A stretch of 30,802 nt of DNA. It comes from Bacteroidota bacterium. Lineage in GTDB: Bacteria; Bacteroidota; Bacteroidia; Chitinophagales; Chitinophagaceae. The stretch lies in NCBI GenBank assembly GCA_023418315.1, contig JAEZZY010000012.1, positions 1-30,802 on the forward strand, given 5' to 3'. Position numbers and translations under genes: made by a program. Below are positions 1 through 8,490 of this stretch, in pieces. Within the stretch, counting starts at the first letter, position 1, and each line of letters starts with the position of its first letter. The notes under the pieces were generated by a model. That model saw only the letters and a list, made by a program, of their open reading frames with translations, made no database searches and was not told the DNA's origin.

Positions 1-193
1 ATCCGATAGACAACTTTTAGCGCAAAGCAAATTAATATAAAATCATCTGCCCATTTACCTATAACCGCCTACCTACTCGTGAACGTCCGAGGACTTGAAC
101 CCCTTATGCAGCGCCGTTTTCGCTAACTTCCTTACTTCACTTTCTTAAAGAACTTCGCTACCTTTTTTACTACCCCGTAGCGCTTTGGGAGTG
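1..193 (-). other. Leader of a leftward transcription unit, probably stable RNA
   Basis: This stretch lies downstream of two good leftward promoters and has no convincing coding frame. Read on the minus strand it starts with a hairpin-forming segment (CGCTAC pairing with GTAGCG) followed by AAGTTCTTTAAGAAAG, which resembles the boxA-like GTTCTTT leader segment found ahead of Bacteroidetes 16S rRNA genes. Tandem promoters, a non-coding leader and a boxA-like element together suggest an rRNA or other stable RNA operon whose mature part lies beyond the left edge. No 16S start is visible, so the identity of the downstream gene is inferred. Bases 342-523 beyond the promoters hold nothing I recognise. 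Confidence 0.4.
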
Positions 194-224
194 CAAAGGT
201 AGAAACCTTTTTTGAACTACCAAA
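194..224 (-). promoter_or_regulatory. Bacteroidetes-type promoter, proximal of a tandem pair
   Basis: On the minus strand TTTG (221-224) is followed after 19 bases by TACCTTTG (194-201), an exact match to the Bacteroidetes TTTG / TAnnTTTG consensus with ideal spacing. It fires leftward into the non-coding leader. The sequence just after the box (GCACTCCC) is nearly repeated after the distal promoter (GCGCTCCC), so the two promoters look like related copies. Confidence 0.75.
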
Positions 225-308
225 TCTTTTTTGGTTTTTTTATTCCACGCCCCTCTAACTTCCATCCTAACCTTTATTAAGAACTCCTCATTTCCCCTTT
301 CGGGAGCG

Positions 309-341
309 CAAAGATACAGGGATAAACAAGAGTTCTCCAAA
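309..341 (-). promoter_or_regulatory. Bacteroidetes-type promoter, distal of a tandem pair
   Basis: On the minus strand TTTG (338-341) and TATCTTTG (309-316) are separated by 21 bases, again matching the consensus. With the promoter at 194-224 it forms a same-direction pair about 115 bases apart, the arrangement usual for highly expressed stable RNA operons. Confidence 0.7.
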
Positions 342-523
342 TCTATTCTCAATTTAGTTATCCACATCTTTCGATTGTCGAATAAAGACAAAGGTTACAG
401 CGATAATTTTCCTTTGCTTTTTTAAAAATTAACCTATCTATTGGCTGCCTCTCTTCTCCATTTAATTTTCATTCAAGTACTGCCTGCAATTACCCGATTG
501 ATGCAGTATTTTTACAACCTGAT

Positions 524-838
524 ATGTCTGAACGAATCGAAAAACTCAAGACTTTCCTGGCACAATCGCCGGATGATTGTTTCCTGAATCATGCGCTCGC
601 ATTGGAATACATAAAGCTGAACGATGATGCCGCTGCGCAAAAATTGTTTGAAAAAAACCAGACTTTTGATGCGGGCTATGTAGCTACTTATTATCATCTT
701 GGCAAACTGCTGGAACGCAACGGACAAACCGAGCAAGCTCTTCTCATCTATGAAAAAGGAATGGAAATGGCGAAGAAGGCGGGCGATGGACATAGCTACA
801 ACGAATTACAATCCGCATACGAAGATTTGATTTATTAA
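524..838 (+). CDS. Small TPR-repeat protein
   Basis: This 104-residue protein is almost entirely tetratricopeptide-like helix pairs. One is around residues 20-45 (LNHALALEYIKLNDDAAAQK) and a second around 52-85, with the typical AxYxLGKLLERxGQ and EQALxIYEKGM signatures. It has no signal peptide or membrane segment, so it is probably a cytoplasmic scaffold for protein contacts. Its partner cannot be read from the sequence. It ends two bases before the tilS start, so the two are probably translated together. The ATG at 524 was chosen because homologous TPR text begins right after it. Confidence 0.8.
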   Translation: MSERIEKLKTFLAQSPDDCFLNHALALEYIKLNDDAAAQKLFEKNQTFDAGYVATYYHLGKLLERNGQTEQALLIYEKGMEMAKKAGDGHSYNELQSAYEDLIY

Positions 839-840
839 GA

Positions 841-2175
841 ATGGGATTAGAAAAATTATTCTCGGAGCATCTAAAAAAACAAGGATGGGCAAACCGCCCC
901 CGCCCTATATTGCTGGCGGTAAGCGGCGGTATAGACAGCATGGTGATGGCGAATTTGTTCCTGAATATAAAAATGCCTTTTGCTATAGCGCATTGCAATT
1001 TTCAGCTACGCGGTGCCGATGCCGACCAAGATGAACAATTAGTACACGACTGGTGTATAAAACAAAACGTACCTTTTTTCGTCAATCATTTTGACACCGG
1101 AAATATTGCCAAAGAATGGAAAAAAGGCATTCAGGAAACGGCAAGAAAGCTGCGTTATGACTGGTTTCTGCAGTTGTGCAAGCAAGAAAATTTCACCTAT
1201 ATAGCTACTGCCCATCATGCAAATGACACCGTAGAAACTTTACTCATCAACTTGTTTAAAGGAACCGGCATCAAGGGTTTGCAGGGAATACCCGCGCAGA
1301 ACGGAAACATCATTCGCCCGCTGTTATTTGCTACCCGAAAAGCTATAGCCGCCTATGCGGAATCCCACCAAGTGCCTTATCGCGAAGATGCCAGCAATGC
1401 TTCGGATAAATACTTGCGAAACATAGTCCGCCATCAACTGATACCAAAAATTGAAGAACATTTTCCCGATGCGGGTGCGAAACTATACGACAGCATCCAC
1501 AGGTTTACCGAAGCCGCTCTTCTCTATGACGAAGCCGTGGAACGGAAAATAAAAAAACTGAAAGAACAGCGTGGAAAAGACCTCTACATACCGGTGCGTA
1601 AACTGGAAAAGGCAACACCACTCTCTACCCTATGCTACGAGCTTTTTAAACCCTATGATTTTTCTAAAGAACAACTACCGCAGCTTATAGACCTCATGAA
1701 GGCAGAGAGCGGAAAGTATCTTCTTTCCCCTACCTACCAACTCATAAAAGACCGCAACTTTCTTATCCTTACCGAACGCACCACCCAAAATACGGACCTG
1801 CTGCTTGTGGAATCCGTACCGTGCACGATACCGGCGGGGACTCTTCATTTTCAGTTTTCGCTCATACATAAGCCGCAGGTATGCTCCACATCAGCGGATA
1901 TAGCCTTGATAGATTTTTCGCAGATAAGCTTCCCTATGGTGCTGCGCAAATGGAGGCAAGGCGATTATTTTTATCCTTTAGGAATGAACCGCAAAAAAAA
2001 GAAACTGAGCCGATTTTTTATTGACCAAAAAATACCTCTGCACGAAAAAGAAAACATCTGGGTGCTGGAATGCAATAAGAAAATAGTATGGATTGCAGGA
2101 TGGCGGCTGGATGAGCGTTTTAAACTTACGGATACCACTACCGAGGTGTTAAAAATTGAAATGCGGCTGCATTAA
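841..2175 (+). CDS. tilS: tRNA(Ile)-lysidine synthase
   Basis: TilS uses ATP and lysine to convert C34 of the CAU-anticodon tRNA(Ile) to lysidine, so that the tRNA reads AUA and is charged with isoleucine. It is an essential cytoplasmic enzyme. The PP-loop SGGIDS lies at residues 28-33. The family signature around residues 100-140 (GIQETARKLRYDWF, then ATAHHANDTVET) is complete. The C-terminal TilS domain is recognisable in the last 80 residues (LRKWRQGDYFYPLGM, LSRFFIDQKIP). At 444 residues it is a normal length. The start is two bases after the TPR gene stop. Its 3' end overlaps the convergent rhomboid gene by 27 bases. Confidence 0.95.
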   Translation: MGLEKLFSEHLKKQGWANRPRPILLAVSGGIDSMVMANLFLNIKMPFAIAHCNFQLRGADADQDEQLVHDWCIKQNVPFFVNHFDTGNIAKEWKKGIQETARKLRYDWFLQLCKQENFTYIATAHHANDTVETLLINLFKGTGIKGLQGIPAQNGNIIRPLLFATRKAIAAYAESHQVPYREDASNASDKYLRNIVRHQLIPKIEEHFPDAGAKLYDSIHRFTEAALLYDEAVERKIKKLKEQRGKDLYIPVRKLEKATPLSTLCYELFKPYDFSKEQLPQLIDLMKAESGKYLLSPTYQLIKDRNFLILTERTTQNTDLLLVESVPCTIPAGTLHFQFSLIHKPQVCSTSADIALIDFSQISFPMVLRKWRQGDYFYPLGMNRKKKKLSRFFIDQKIPLHEKENIWVLECNKKIVWIAGWRLDERFKLTDTTTEVLKIEMRLH

Positions 2176-2763
2176 TTGTCGGATGAACAACATTCCATGC
2201 GAAGGCTCAAAGAGAAGCGTGAAGGCAAACCCAAATACCGCGCCGTAGAAATGTGCATCATGGTTGATATTATCACCGCTTTTCTTGGACATATAGGCAG
2301 AATATACGAGATAGGCAATAGCAGCAAGTATGGCAGGAATGGGAATAAACCATACATAAATCGTTTCCCACGGAGCAAAATAAACAAAGGCAAACAACAC
2401 CGCCGCCACACCGCCTGACGCGCCCAGCGAACGGTAATAGGCATCATTGCGGTGTTTAAAAAAAGAAGGCAGCGAAGCCACCACAATCCCTAAAAGATAA
2501 AGAATCAGAAAGGCGTATTTGGGAAATCCTAAAACCGCATAAATCGTTTCCACGTTTCTTCCGAAAAAATAAAGCGCAAACATGTTGAAGAACAAGTGCA
2601 TCATATCCGCATGAATGAACCCGCTGCTTACCAGCCGGTAATATTCCTTAGGCTCTTGCATCCTGCGGGGATAAAGAATCAAATCGTTCATGATTTTCTC
2701 ATTATTGAACGCAGCAAGGGAAATTAAAACCGTAACAATGATGATGACAAGCGTGAGGCTCAT
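2149..2763 (-). CDS. Rhomboid family intramembrane serine protease
   Basis: This 204-residue polytopic membrane protein carries the rhomboid marks. HxxxxHxxxN lies at residues 51-60, the catalytic serine is in GASGG (Ser116), and the catalytic histidine is in HFYGAVFG (His171). Rhomboids cut transmembrane segments of other proteins within the membrane. The substrate here is unknown. About six hydrophobic segments are visible, the usual core fold without extra domains. It follows rlmH on the same strand with a 31-base gap, so the two probably share a transcript. Its last 27 bases overlap the end of tilS on the opposite strand. Confidence 0.92.
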   Translation of the reverse strand: MSLTLVIIIVTVLISLAAFNNEKIMNDLILYPRRMQEPKEYYRLVSSGFIHADMMHLFFNMFALYFFGRNVETIYAVLGFPKYAFLILYLLGIVVASLPSFFKHRNDAYYRSLGASGGVAAVLFAFVYFAPWETIYVWFIPIPAILAAIAYLVYSAYMSKKSGDNINHDAHFYGAVFGFAFTLLFEPSHGMLFIRQLMQPHFNF

Positions 2764-2794
2764 AGCAGTTGTTTGAGATGACGAATATAAGCGA

Positions 2795-3265
2795 TTATGA
2801 ATGATGATAGGGAGAATGATGGATGATGCTGAAAGCCCGATAAACTTGCTCCGCCAAAATTAACCGCACCAACTGATGCGGAAACACAAGCGAAGACAAA
2901 GCCCATACTTGCCTTGCCTGCTGTTTCACCCTATCCGAAACACCGTAAGCACCGCCAATCAACAATACCAAGGTTTTAACGCTTTCATTCATCCGCTGCT
3001 GAAATTGCTGTGCCCACTGCGGCGAAGAAAGCATCTTTCCTTTCTCATCCAAAAGAATAAGATAATGATGCGGTTTCAGTTTTTTAAAAATCAATTCTTC
3101 TTCTTGTTTTTTGAGCGCTTCTATATCGGCAGGTATTTTTTTCAAGGGTGGGATAATGTCTAATTCGATGCTGTTATAGGGTTTTATTTTCTGAAAAAAA
3201 TAATGAATGCCTTCCTGTATAAAAGGTTCATTTGCCTTGCCTATAGACCATATTTCGATGTGCAT
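2795..3265 (-). CDS. rlmH: 23S rRNA (pseudouridine1915-N3)-methyltransferase RlmH
   Basis: RlmH is a SPOUT-class enzyme that methylates pseudouridine 1915 in helix 69 of 23S rRNA on the assembled ribosome, using S-adenosylmethionine. The sequence has the family N-terminus (MHIEIWSIGK), the LLDEKGK segment, the knot motif LIGGAYGVSD and the C-terminal LSSLVFPHQLVRLILAEQ. The tail ends in HHSPYHHS rather than the common YHK-type ending, a small variation. The length of 156 residues is normal. It is first in a two-gene leftward unit with the rhomboid protease. Confidence 0.95.
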   Translation of the reverse strand: MHIEIWSIGKANEPFIQEGIHYFFQKIKPYNSIELDIIPPLKKIPADIEALKKQEEELIFKKLKPHHYLILLDEKGKMLSSPQWAQQFQQRMNESVKTLVLLIGGAYGVSDRVKQQARQVWALSSLVFPHQLVRLILAEQVYRAFSIIHHSPYHHS

Positions 3266-3282
3266 GAAAAAAATAAAAAACG

Positions 3283-3290
3283 CAAAGGTA
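3283..3290 (-). promoter_or_regulatory. -7 box for rlmH
   Basis: TACCTTTG on the minus strand matches TAnnTTTG exactly and ends 17 bases before the rlmH ATG. No clear TTTG is found at the expected -33 distance, so only half of the promoter is well supported. Confidence 0.45.
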
Positions 3291-3477
3291 TTGCTTTAAA
3301 TGGCTTGGGCTGTAGCTTTCGCTTTTTTGTAATATTTGAATTATTTTTCTATATTAGCATTCATTTTTCATCATTCAAATAAAAAATATTTTTAGAATTG
3401 GCTGGCATGAGTCATTAGCTTATTTTCCAAACTATTAATATGATCTCTTAAATTACTCCAAATAAAACACTCCTATT

Positions 3478-5289
3478 ATGGCAAACGAAGTAAGAAAATT
3501 AGAAGTAACATCCGATATAGTTACAGACCTCTTTAATAGAGACAACAGCTATGCGGAAGCTATAGTATATGAAAATGACGACCGCACAAGCGGTAAAATA
3601 TTCATTTGGAAAAACACCACAGGTAGTGATAATAACGGCACTATTTACAAAGCAGGAAATGGCATTACACAGAATGGAGAATGGTGGTTACAGTATGAAG
3701 ACTATCTGGATATAAAATGGTTCGGTGCACACCCTTCAACTTCTGCGGTAGTTAATACTAATGCCGTTCTGGCTGCGTATAACTATGCAAAAGAATATGC
3801 ACTAAAACTGTATATACCTAAAGGGACTTATACAATAAATCATATCTTACTTGACTTGGTTATCACAATCCCACAAGTACCTCCTTCTCCTCCCACTCAC
3901 AAAACAGATGATTTGGTCATTTTTGGTGATGGCATGGGGAAATCTACACTATATGCACCGGGCTCCGGAATTACCCTTCAGGGAGTATTTGGGAAATCCA
4001 TCCTGCTTCATGACTTTGAAATAGTAGGAAGCTCGCCTACAATAGGTACAGGCTTAGAATTGTATGGACTCAATAATATTACTGCAAGAAATTTATCTAT
4101 AGGTGGTTTTGAAACTGGTCTAAAATTGGACAATGTAAACATATCTGTTTTTGAAGCACTTAATATTAACTATAATTCGTACGGCATACAAGGATTTAAA
4201 GGGACTATACCTCCTAACTCCGATTTTGATACCCCTCCAAATTTAATCAATTTTATTTCTTGCAATATTGCCAGTCACCTCATTTGTGCTGTAAAATTAT
4301 CGGGGTTACACAGCGTCAATTTTCAATCTTGTGACTTTGAAGCTAATGGAGTGTATAATACTCCCGCCCTTACGGAAGTAGCCGCTATAGATTGCAGCTT
4401 TGACGGGGTGAACGGCGCCAACGGCCTCAATGTAAAAGACTGCTATTTTGAAGGGAACATAGGACTGGCGGATATACGGGTACAAGTACAAACCGGAGGA
4501 TACAATAACCCCTACTATGGTACACACACTTTTCAGGGAAATACGTTTAATAGGAATATTAACGAAAGAGATCCTCAAGGTAACCCTCCTGACACAAGAC
4601 CCAATTACACCAACCACAACATCCTCATCACAGGCAGCGGGCAAGACCCTAAAAGGTTATTGGGGCAAAGCAAATGCAAGCTCGTCTTTATCGGCAACGG
4701 GTTCTTTGTAAGAGTACCCGGCAGTAGTAATAACTATGAACCCAAAGACTACCGCAAAGCCATAGAGATACAGTATTTTGATGATGGCGACGGAGAGCAA
4801 TACTGGGAATTTGATGTCTTAGAAGAAGGAAACACTTATAATGGAGATGTTTCGTACCCGGGAATTACAGGTAAGGACGCACCCATATTTTCACCGGTAA
4901 CTGTACCCGACCATCTCAGCAACCCGAGGCTTAGCCCGCAGGTATCCGAGTTTACAAGAGTGAAGGCTTTCGGCAGATATCTGGATACAGACCAACATGT
5001 ACCGCCGGGTGGATTTGTATATGGACTCGTAGCGGATAGCTATAATATCAAGTATATAAAACGCTTTGCTCCCGATCCGGATGGCGTAGGCTTTATCCGG
5101 TTCGAAGTGGGTTTTGCCAATGAGCTGAAATGCCTGCCGGTAATAGTAGCCACATGCCTCCATGAAAGGGAAGGGCATTATCATTTCTGCTGTATCGAAA
5201 GTAAATCCACCACGGGCTTTACACTTTTAGTGATAGATATAACTACCCAGCAACCTTCTAATGCCAAATTTGATTTTCAGGTGTTCTAA
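3478..5289 (+). CDS. Right-handed beta-helix (pectate-lyase-fold) protein
   Basis: This 603-residue protein has a short N-terminal domain (about 1-80, ending in a WFGA motif). A pectate-lyase-superfamily beta-helix follows, recognisable from LYIPKGTYTI and GDGMGKSTL and running to about residue 470 in short beta-strand repeats rich in Asn and Gly. The last 110 residues form a separate beta-rich domain (FEVGFANELKCLPVIVA, TTGFTLLVIDI) that resembles small lectin-like or tail-fibre tip domains. No signal peptide is visible, which is unusual for a polysaccharide-acting enzyme and resembles phage tailspikes. Substrate and catalytic residues cannot be assigned. It converges on the next gene with a single base between the two stop codons. 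Part of its 3' end is duplicated at 6712-6922. Confidence 0.75.
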   Translation: MANEVRKLEVTSDIVTDLFNRDNSYAEAIVYENDDRTSGKIFIWKNTTGSDNNGTIYKAGNGITQNGEWWLQYEDYLDIKWFGAHPSTSAVVNTNAVLAAYNYAKEYALKLYIPKGTYTINHILLDLVITIPQVPPSPPTHKTDDLVIFGDGMGKSTLYAPGSGITLQGVFGKSILLHDFEIVGSSPTIGTGLELYGLNNITARNLSIGGFETGLKLDNVNISVFEALNINYNSYGIQGFKGTIPPNSDFDTPPNLINFISCNIASHLICAVKLSGLHSVNFQSCDFEANGVYNTPALTEVAAIDCSFDGVNGANGLNVKDCYFEGNIGLADIRVQVQTGGYNNPYYGTHTFQGNTFNRNINERDPQGNPPDTRPNYTNHNILITGSGQDPKRLLGQSKCKLVFIGNGFFVRVPGSSNNYEPKDYRKAIEIQYFDDGDGEQYWEFDVLEEGNTYNGDVSYPGITGKDAPIFSPVTVPDHLSNPRLSPQVSEFTRVKAFGRYLDTDQHVPPGGFVYGLVADSYNIKYIKRFAPDPDGVGFIRFEVGFANELKCLPVIVATCLHEREGHYHFCCIESKSTTGFTLLVIDITTQQPSNAKFDFQVF

Positions 5290-5290
5290 A

Positions 5291-6667
5291 TCAGTAAACA
5301 ATAAAAGAAACAGCATGTTTTTTTTGACCGGTTTGGAGATGTATATAATAACTGCCGGAAGGGAATGTTTCTGTAGGGAGAACTATAGGAGTCGTTTCTT
5401 TCATACAACGCTCATAGTACATCTGTTGCCCAAGAGCGTTATATACTGTTAGGTAACAATCTCCTTCTTGCACAAACGGCAGATACAACCTTATATTTTG
5501 CCCCTGCCGGACAGGATTAGGGTATAGCTGCATGAGTATTGATTCTGACAAATTATTTACCGAATTTACTACTACACTGTCATAGTAATAAGCATCCACC
5601 CTATCTATACCCTGCCCGGGTTCAAACCATCTTACTACATAAGGGACATTATCTTTCCCGAATGCTATATGTACTTGGTGTGCTCCACCGCTACCGGCAA
5701 ATGCTCCATTCCCTATAGTAAACCAATTATTACCATCATATTTTTGTACAGCTGCCGCATGGGCTATATAAGGAGTACCTTGCTTATCTGTAGCTACCTC
5801 CCACCCATATCCATAAACTTGTGTAGAACCCAACTGCACCCACGCATTATTTACTAATTTCTCCACCGCATACCAGCCTGAGCCGGTGGCAGCTCCCTCA
5901 TGAAGGGTATAGACCGTCCCATCAGGCGCTATGTCTATATTGGTAATGTACCGGAAGCCCGTACCTACCGTATCCCACCCGCTGCCGTCCCATTTCTGCA
6001 CCCATGAACTTGTGGGCGTGTGCCCGGTAAGGTAGTAAGTATTGTAGCCTAAATACAGCTCATTATTCAAACCGATGCGAAGGCTCATCCTGCCGCTATA
6101 CTGTACAAAATCCGTATTACCTACAGGTACCCAATCGGTGCCATCGAAAGTGAAGATGTTCGCCTTGCCGGGTGGGTAAGAAGGTCCAGAACTGTAGGCA
6201 CCATAACCTATATATAACTGCTCGTTGCTGTCAACTACCATGGATAATTCATAGAATGAGCCTGAACCTCTTGATATTGGGTTGCCAACCTGCACCCAAT
6301 CTGTGCCATCAAACTTAATAACTGTAGGCTTGCTACTATCATTAAAATTATAATAACCGACATACAATGTATCGTTAGGGCTAACTACAATATTTGGCTT
6401 TCCTCCTCTTAAATGATAACCGAGGTTACCAACATTTACCCAGTTTGTACCATCAAACTCTTTAATCATTAAGCGTAAACTATCTGAGATGTCTAAATAG
6501 GCAATGTATGGAACACCTGCACTATCAGTTGTAATAGACGGATATTCAGACCTTGCAGAACTACCCTGCGACACCAATCCCCCGTTCGGTCCTAAAGGTT
6601 TCCAACTGCTTTGAGCGCCAACCGTGTAAGAAATCACTAAGGCGAGAAAAAAAATAAATGCTTTCAT
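5291..6667 (-). CDS. Secreted propeller-like protein with type IX sorting domain, copy 1
   Basis: This 458-residue protein starts with a signal peptide (MKAFIFFLALVISYTVGAQ). It then has roughly six or seven repeats around FDGT(D/N)WVxVGN alternating with LYxGY or PYxAY strands, as expected of a beta-propeller. The final 80 residues form a type IX secretion C-terminal domain (LYPNPVRQGQ, VYNALGQ, SGSYYIHL), which would send it across the outer membrane to the surface or medium. The ATG at 6667 is chosen over an upstream one at 6688 because the -7 box overlaps the latter and the signal peptide begins at 6667. Its paralogue is at 6931-8343. Function is unknown. Confidence 0.85.
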   Translation of the reverse strand: MKAFIFFLALVISYTVGAQSSWKPLGPNGGLVSQGSSARSEYPSITTDSAGVPYIAYLDISDSLRLMIKEFDGTNWVNVGNLGYHLRGGKPNIVVSPNDTLYVGYYNFNDSSKPTVIKFDGTDWVQVGNPISRGSGSFYELSMVVDSNEQLYIGYGAYSSGPSYPPGKANIFTFDGTDWVPVGNTDFVQYSGRMSLRIGLNNELYLGYNTYYLTGHTPTSSWVQKWDGSGWDTVGTGFRYITNIDIAPDGTVYTLHEGAATGSGWYAVEKLVNNAWVQLGSTQVYGYGWEVATDKQGTPYIAHAAAVQKYDGNNWFTIGNGAFAGSGGAHQVHIAFGKDNVPYVVRWFEPGQGIDRVDAYYYDSVVVNSVNNLSESILMQLYPNPVRQGQNIRLYLPFVQEGDCYLTVYNALGQQMYYERCMKETTPIVLPTETFPSGSYYIHLQTGQKKHAVSFIVY

Positions 6668-6685
6668 AGCAGAGTGTGTTTCTCT

Positions 6686-6693
6686 CAAAGTTA
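6686..6693 (-). promoter_or_regulatory. -7 box for secreted protein copy 1
   Basis: TAACTTTG on the minus strand matches TAnnTTTG and ends 18 bases before the ATG at 6667. The box and the GAGAGAAACAC that follows are also present before copy 2. The upstream part of this promoter now lies in unrelated or duplicated sequence, and no -33 TTTG is seen. Confidence 0.5.
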
Positions 6694-6711
6694 ATCATAA
6701 ATCTGTAATAT

Positions 6712-6922
6712 AACATCCTCATCACAGGCAGCGGGCAAGGTCGGTTTTGCCAATGAGCTGAAATGCCTGCCGGTAATAGTAGCCACATACCTCCATGAAA
6801 GGGAAGGGCATTATCATTTCTGCTGTATCGAAAGTAAATCCACCACGGGCTTTACACTTTTAGTGATAGATATAACCACTCAGCAACCTTCTAATGCCAA
6901 ATTTGATTTTCAGGTGTTTTGA
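6712..6922 (+). pseudogene. Remnant of a duplicated beta-helix gene 3' end
   Basis: Bases 6712-6739 repeat 4618-4645 of the beta-helix gene, and 6743-6922 repeat 5110-5289, so about 460 bases between are missing. The deletion ends share AAG, and the junction carries an extra base that puts the second part out of frame. In the second part I count about five substitutions in 180 bases. All but one (TGC to TAC) are silent, and the stop changed from TAA to TGA. That pattern suggests the copy was once selected as coding sequence. No start codon or complete domain is left, so it is not expected to make a protein. Confidence 0.85.
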
Positions 6923-6930
6923 GGAATAGG

Positions 6931-8343
6931 TCATTGAACAATAACCGGCTTTGTATAGTAGAGCTTTTTATTGCCTAACCTCAGATAATAGATGCCTGCC
7001 GATACCAAAAGTTTGGGTTGTAACGTTATTACAGCATTGATACTATTGTGTTGATAACGTTGCTTATATACCACCTCCCCCAAGGAATTGTATAAAATTA
7101 TATCATACTCATCTTTGGGCAATCCAGGGATTTCTATAATAAATGCCTCTTTATCAGTTATAGGGTTAGGGTAGATGTTTATTTTATCATTATATACGAT
7201 AATAGGTGTTATACTTGTTGCCACACTATCGAAATACCAAGCATGTATTTGTTCTATCAATGGCTGACCGCTTATCTCATTCTCACAAACTATATAAGGA
7301 AGCCCCTTATTAAATGCGACACGAGCTTCCCACCCCCAAGCTGCGAACCTTGGTTTACCTATGTATATCCAACTATTACCATCATACTTTTTTACAGATA
7401 CTCCCGAAGGTGTATTAGGTGTGCCCGCTTCGCTAAAAACAACATAAGGGATTCCCTGCCTATCAACTTTTATTTCCCATCCATAATCGTAGATTGCAGT
7501 CGAACCCAACTGTACCCAGACATTATTCACCAATTTCTCCACCGCATACCATCCTGAGCCGCTTGTAGCCCCTTCATGAAGGGTATAGACCGTACCATCG
7601 GGCGCTATGTCTATATTGGTAATGTACCGGAAGCCGGTACCTACCGTATCCCACCGGCTGCCGTCCCATTTCTGCACCCAGGAGCTTGTTGCCGTATGTC
7701 CGGTAAGGTAGTAAGTATTGTACCCTACATACAGCTCATTATTCAAACCGATGCGAAGGCTCATCCTGCCGCTGTACTGTACAAAATCCGTATTGCCTAC
7801 GGATACCCAATCGGTGCCATCGAAAGTGAAAATGTTCGCTTTGCCGGGTGGATTGGTAGAATAAGAATAAGCTCCATAGCCAAAGTATAGTTTCTCATTA
7901 CTATCCACCGCTAATGAAATTTCCAAGTACATACCCACAGCTTTTGAAATGGAATTGCCTACCTGCACCCAATTTGTGCCATCAAACTTTATAACTGTGG
8001 GGTTATTGCTATCATTGCAATTATAGTATCCGACATATAGGGTATCATTGGAACTGACAACAATTGATAAAGCTCCATAACTTCTGAGATGATAACCCAA
8101 ATTCCCTACATCCACCCAATTTGTACCATTAAACTTTTTAATTATCAACCTAAGGCTATCACTTACATCTGTATAGGCAACATAAGGAGTTCCAGCGCTA
8201 TCCGTTGCAATAGCACTGCCTACGGATCTTGCAGATGCGGTATCAGAAACCAACCCGCCATTCCCTCCAAGAGGTTTCCAACTGCTTTGGGCGTAAAGCG
8301 TATGAGAGAGGCATAAAGCAAGAAGGGTGAAAACGGCTTTCAT
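6931..8343 (-). CDS. Secreted propeller-like protein with type IX sorting domain, copy 2
   Basis: This is a 470-residue paralogue of the protein at 5291-6667 with the same layout: signal peptide (MKAVFTLLALCLSHTLYAQ), propeller-like FDGT(D/N)WVxVGN repeats, and a type IX C-terminal domain (IYPNPITDKE, LYNSLGEVVYKQ, AGIYYLRLG). The central third is almost identical to copy 1 (from FTFDGTDW to about VEKLVNN), while the last repeats and the sorting domain are clearly divergent. The start at 8343 is preferred over a longer frame to 8388, which would run through the -7 box. It ends 8 bases after the beta-helix remnant, mirroring the arrangement at copy 1. Role unknown, possibly a surface-exposed binding protein. 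Confidence 0.85.
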   Translation of the reverse strand: MKAVFTLLALCLSHTLYAQSSWKPLGGNGGLVSDTASARSVGSAIATDSAGTPYVAYTDVSDSLRLIIKKFNGTNWVDVGNLGYHLRSYGALSIVVSSNDTLYVGYYNCNDSNNPTVIKFDGTNWVQVGNSISKAVGMYLEISLAVDSNEKLYFGYGAYSYSTNPPGKANIFTFDGTDWVSVGNTDFVQYSGRMSLRIGLNNELYVGYNTYYLTGHTATSSWVQKWDGSRWDTVGTGFRYITNIDIAPDGTVYTLHEGATSGSGWYAVEKLVNNVWVQLGSTAIYDYGWEIKVDRQGIPYVVFSEAGTPNTPSGVSVKKYDGNSWIYIGKPRFAAWGWEARVAFNKGLPYIVCENEISGQPLIEQIHAWYFDSVATSITPIIVYNDKINIYPNPITDKEAFIIEIPGLPKDEYDIILYNSLGEVVYKQRYQHNSINAVITLQPKLLVSAGIYYLRLGNKKLYYTKPVIVQ

Positions 8344-8360
8344 GGGAGTGGTGTTTCTCT

Positions 8361-8368
8361 CAAAGTTA
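8361..8368 (-). promoter_or_regulatory. -7 box for secreted protein copy 2
   Basis: TAACTTTG on the minus strand, 17 bases before the ATG at 8343, is the same as the box ahead of copy 1 and is followed by the same GAGAGAAACAC. The best upstream candidate is an ATTG at about 17 bases, which is weaker than consensus. Confidence 0.5.
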
Positions 8369-8490
8369 AAAAAATAGACAATACCCAATGATGCTGTTCC
8401 ATTCTAATCTTAACACTTGTTTCTATTCCTCTTTCCTTACCTAAAGAAACAAACTAACTAACTTACACGATTATTATTATTTCCTACCCC

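Noticed and set aside
75..110. tRNA T-arm-like GGGGTTCAAGTCC on the minus strand
   Set aside because: No acceptor stem, anticodon arm or CCA-proximal pairing can be built around it, and the T stem itself has a mismatch.
170..425. Short open frames on both strands in the left intergenic region
   Set aside because: They run through the two promoter boxes and have no recognisable protein features.
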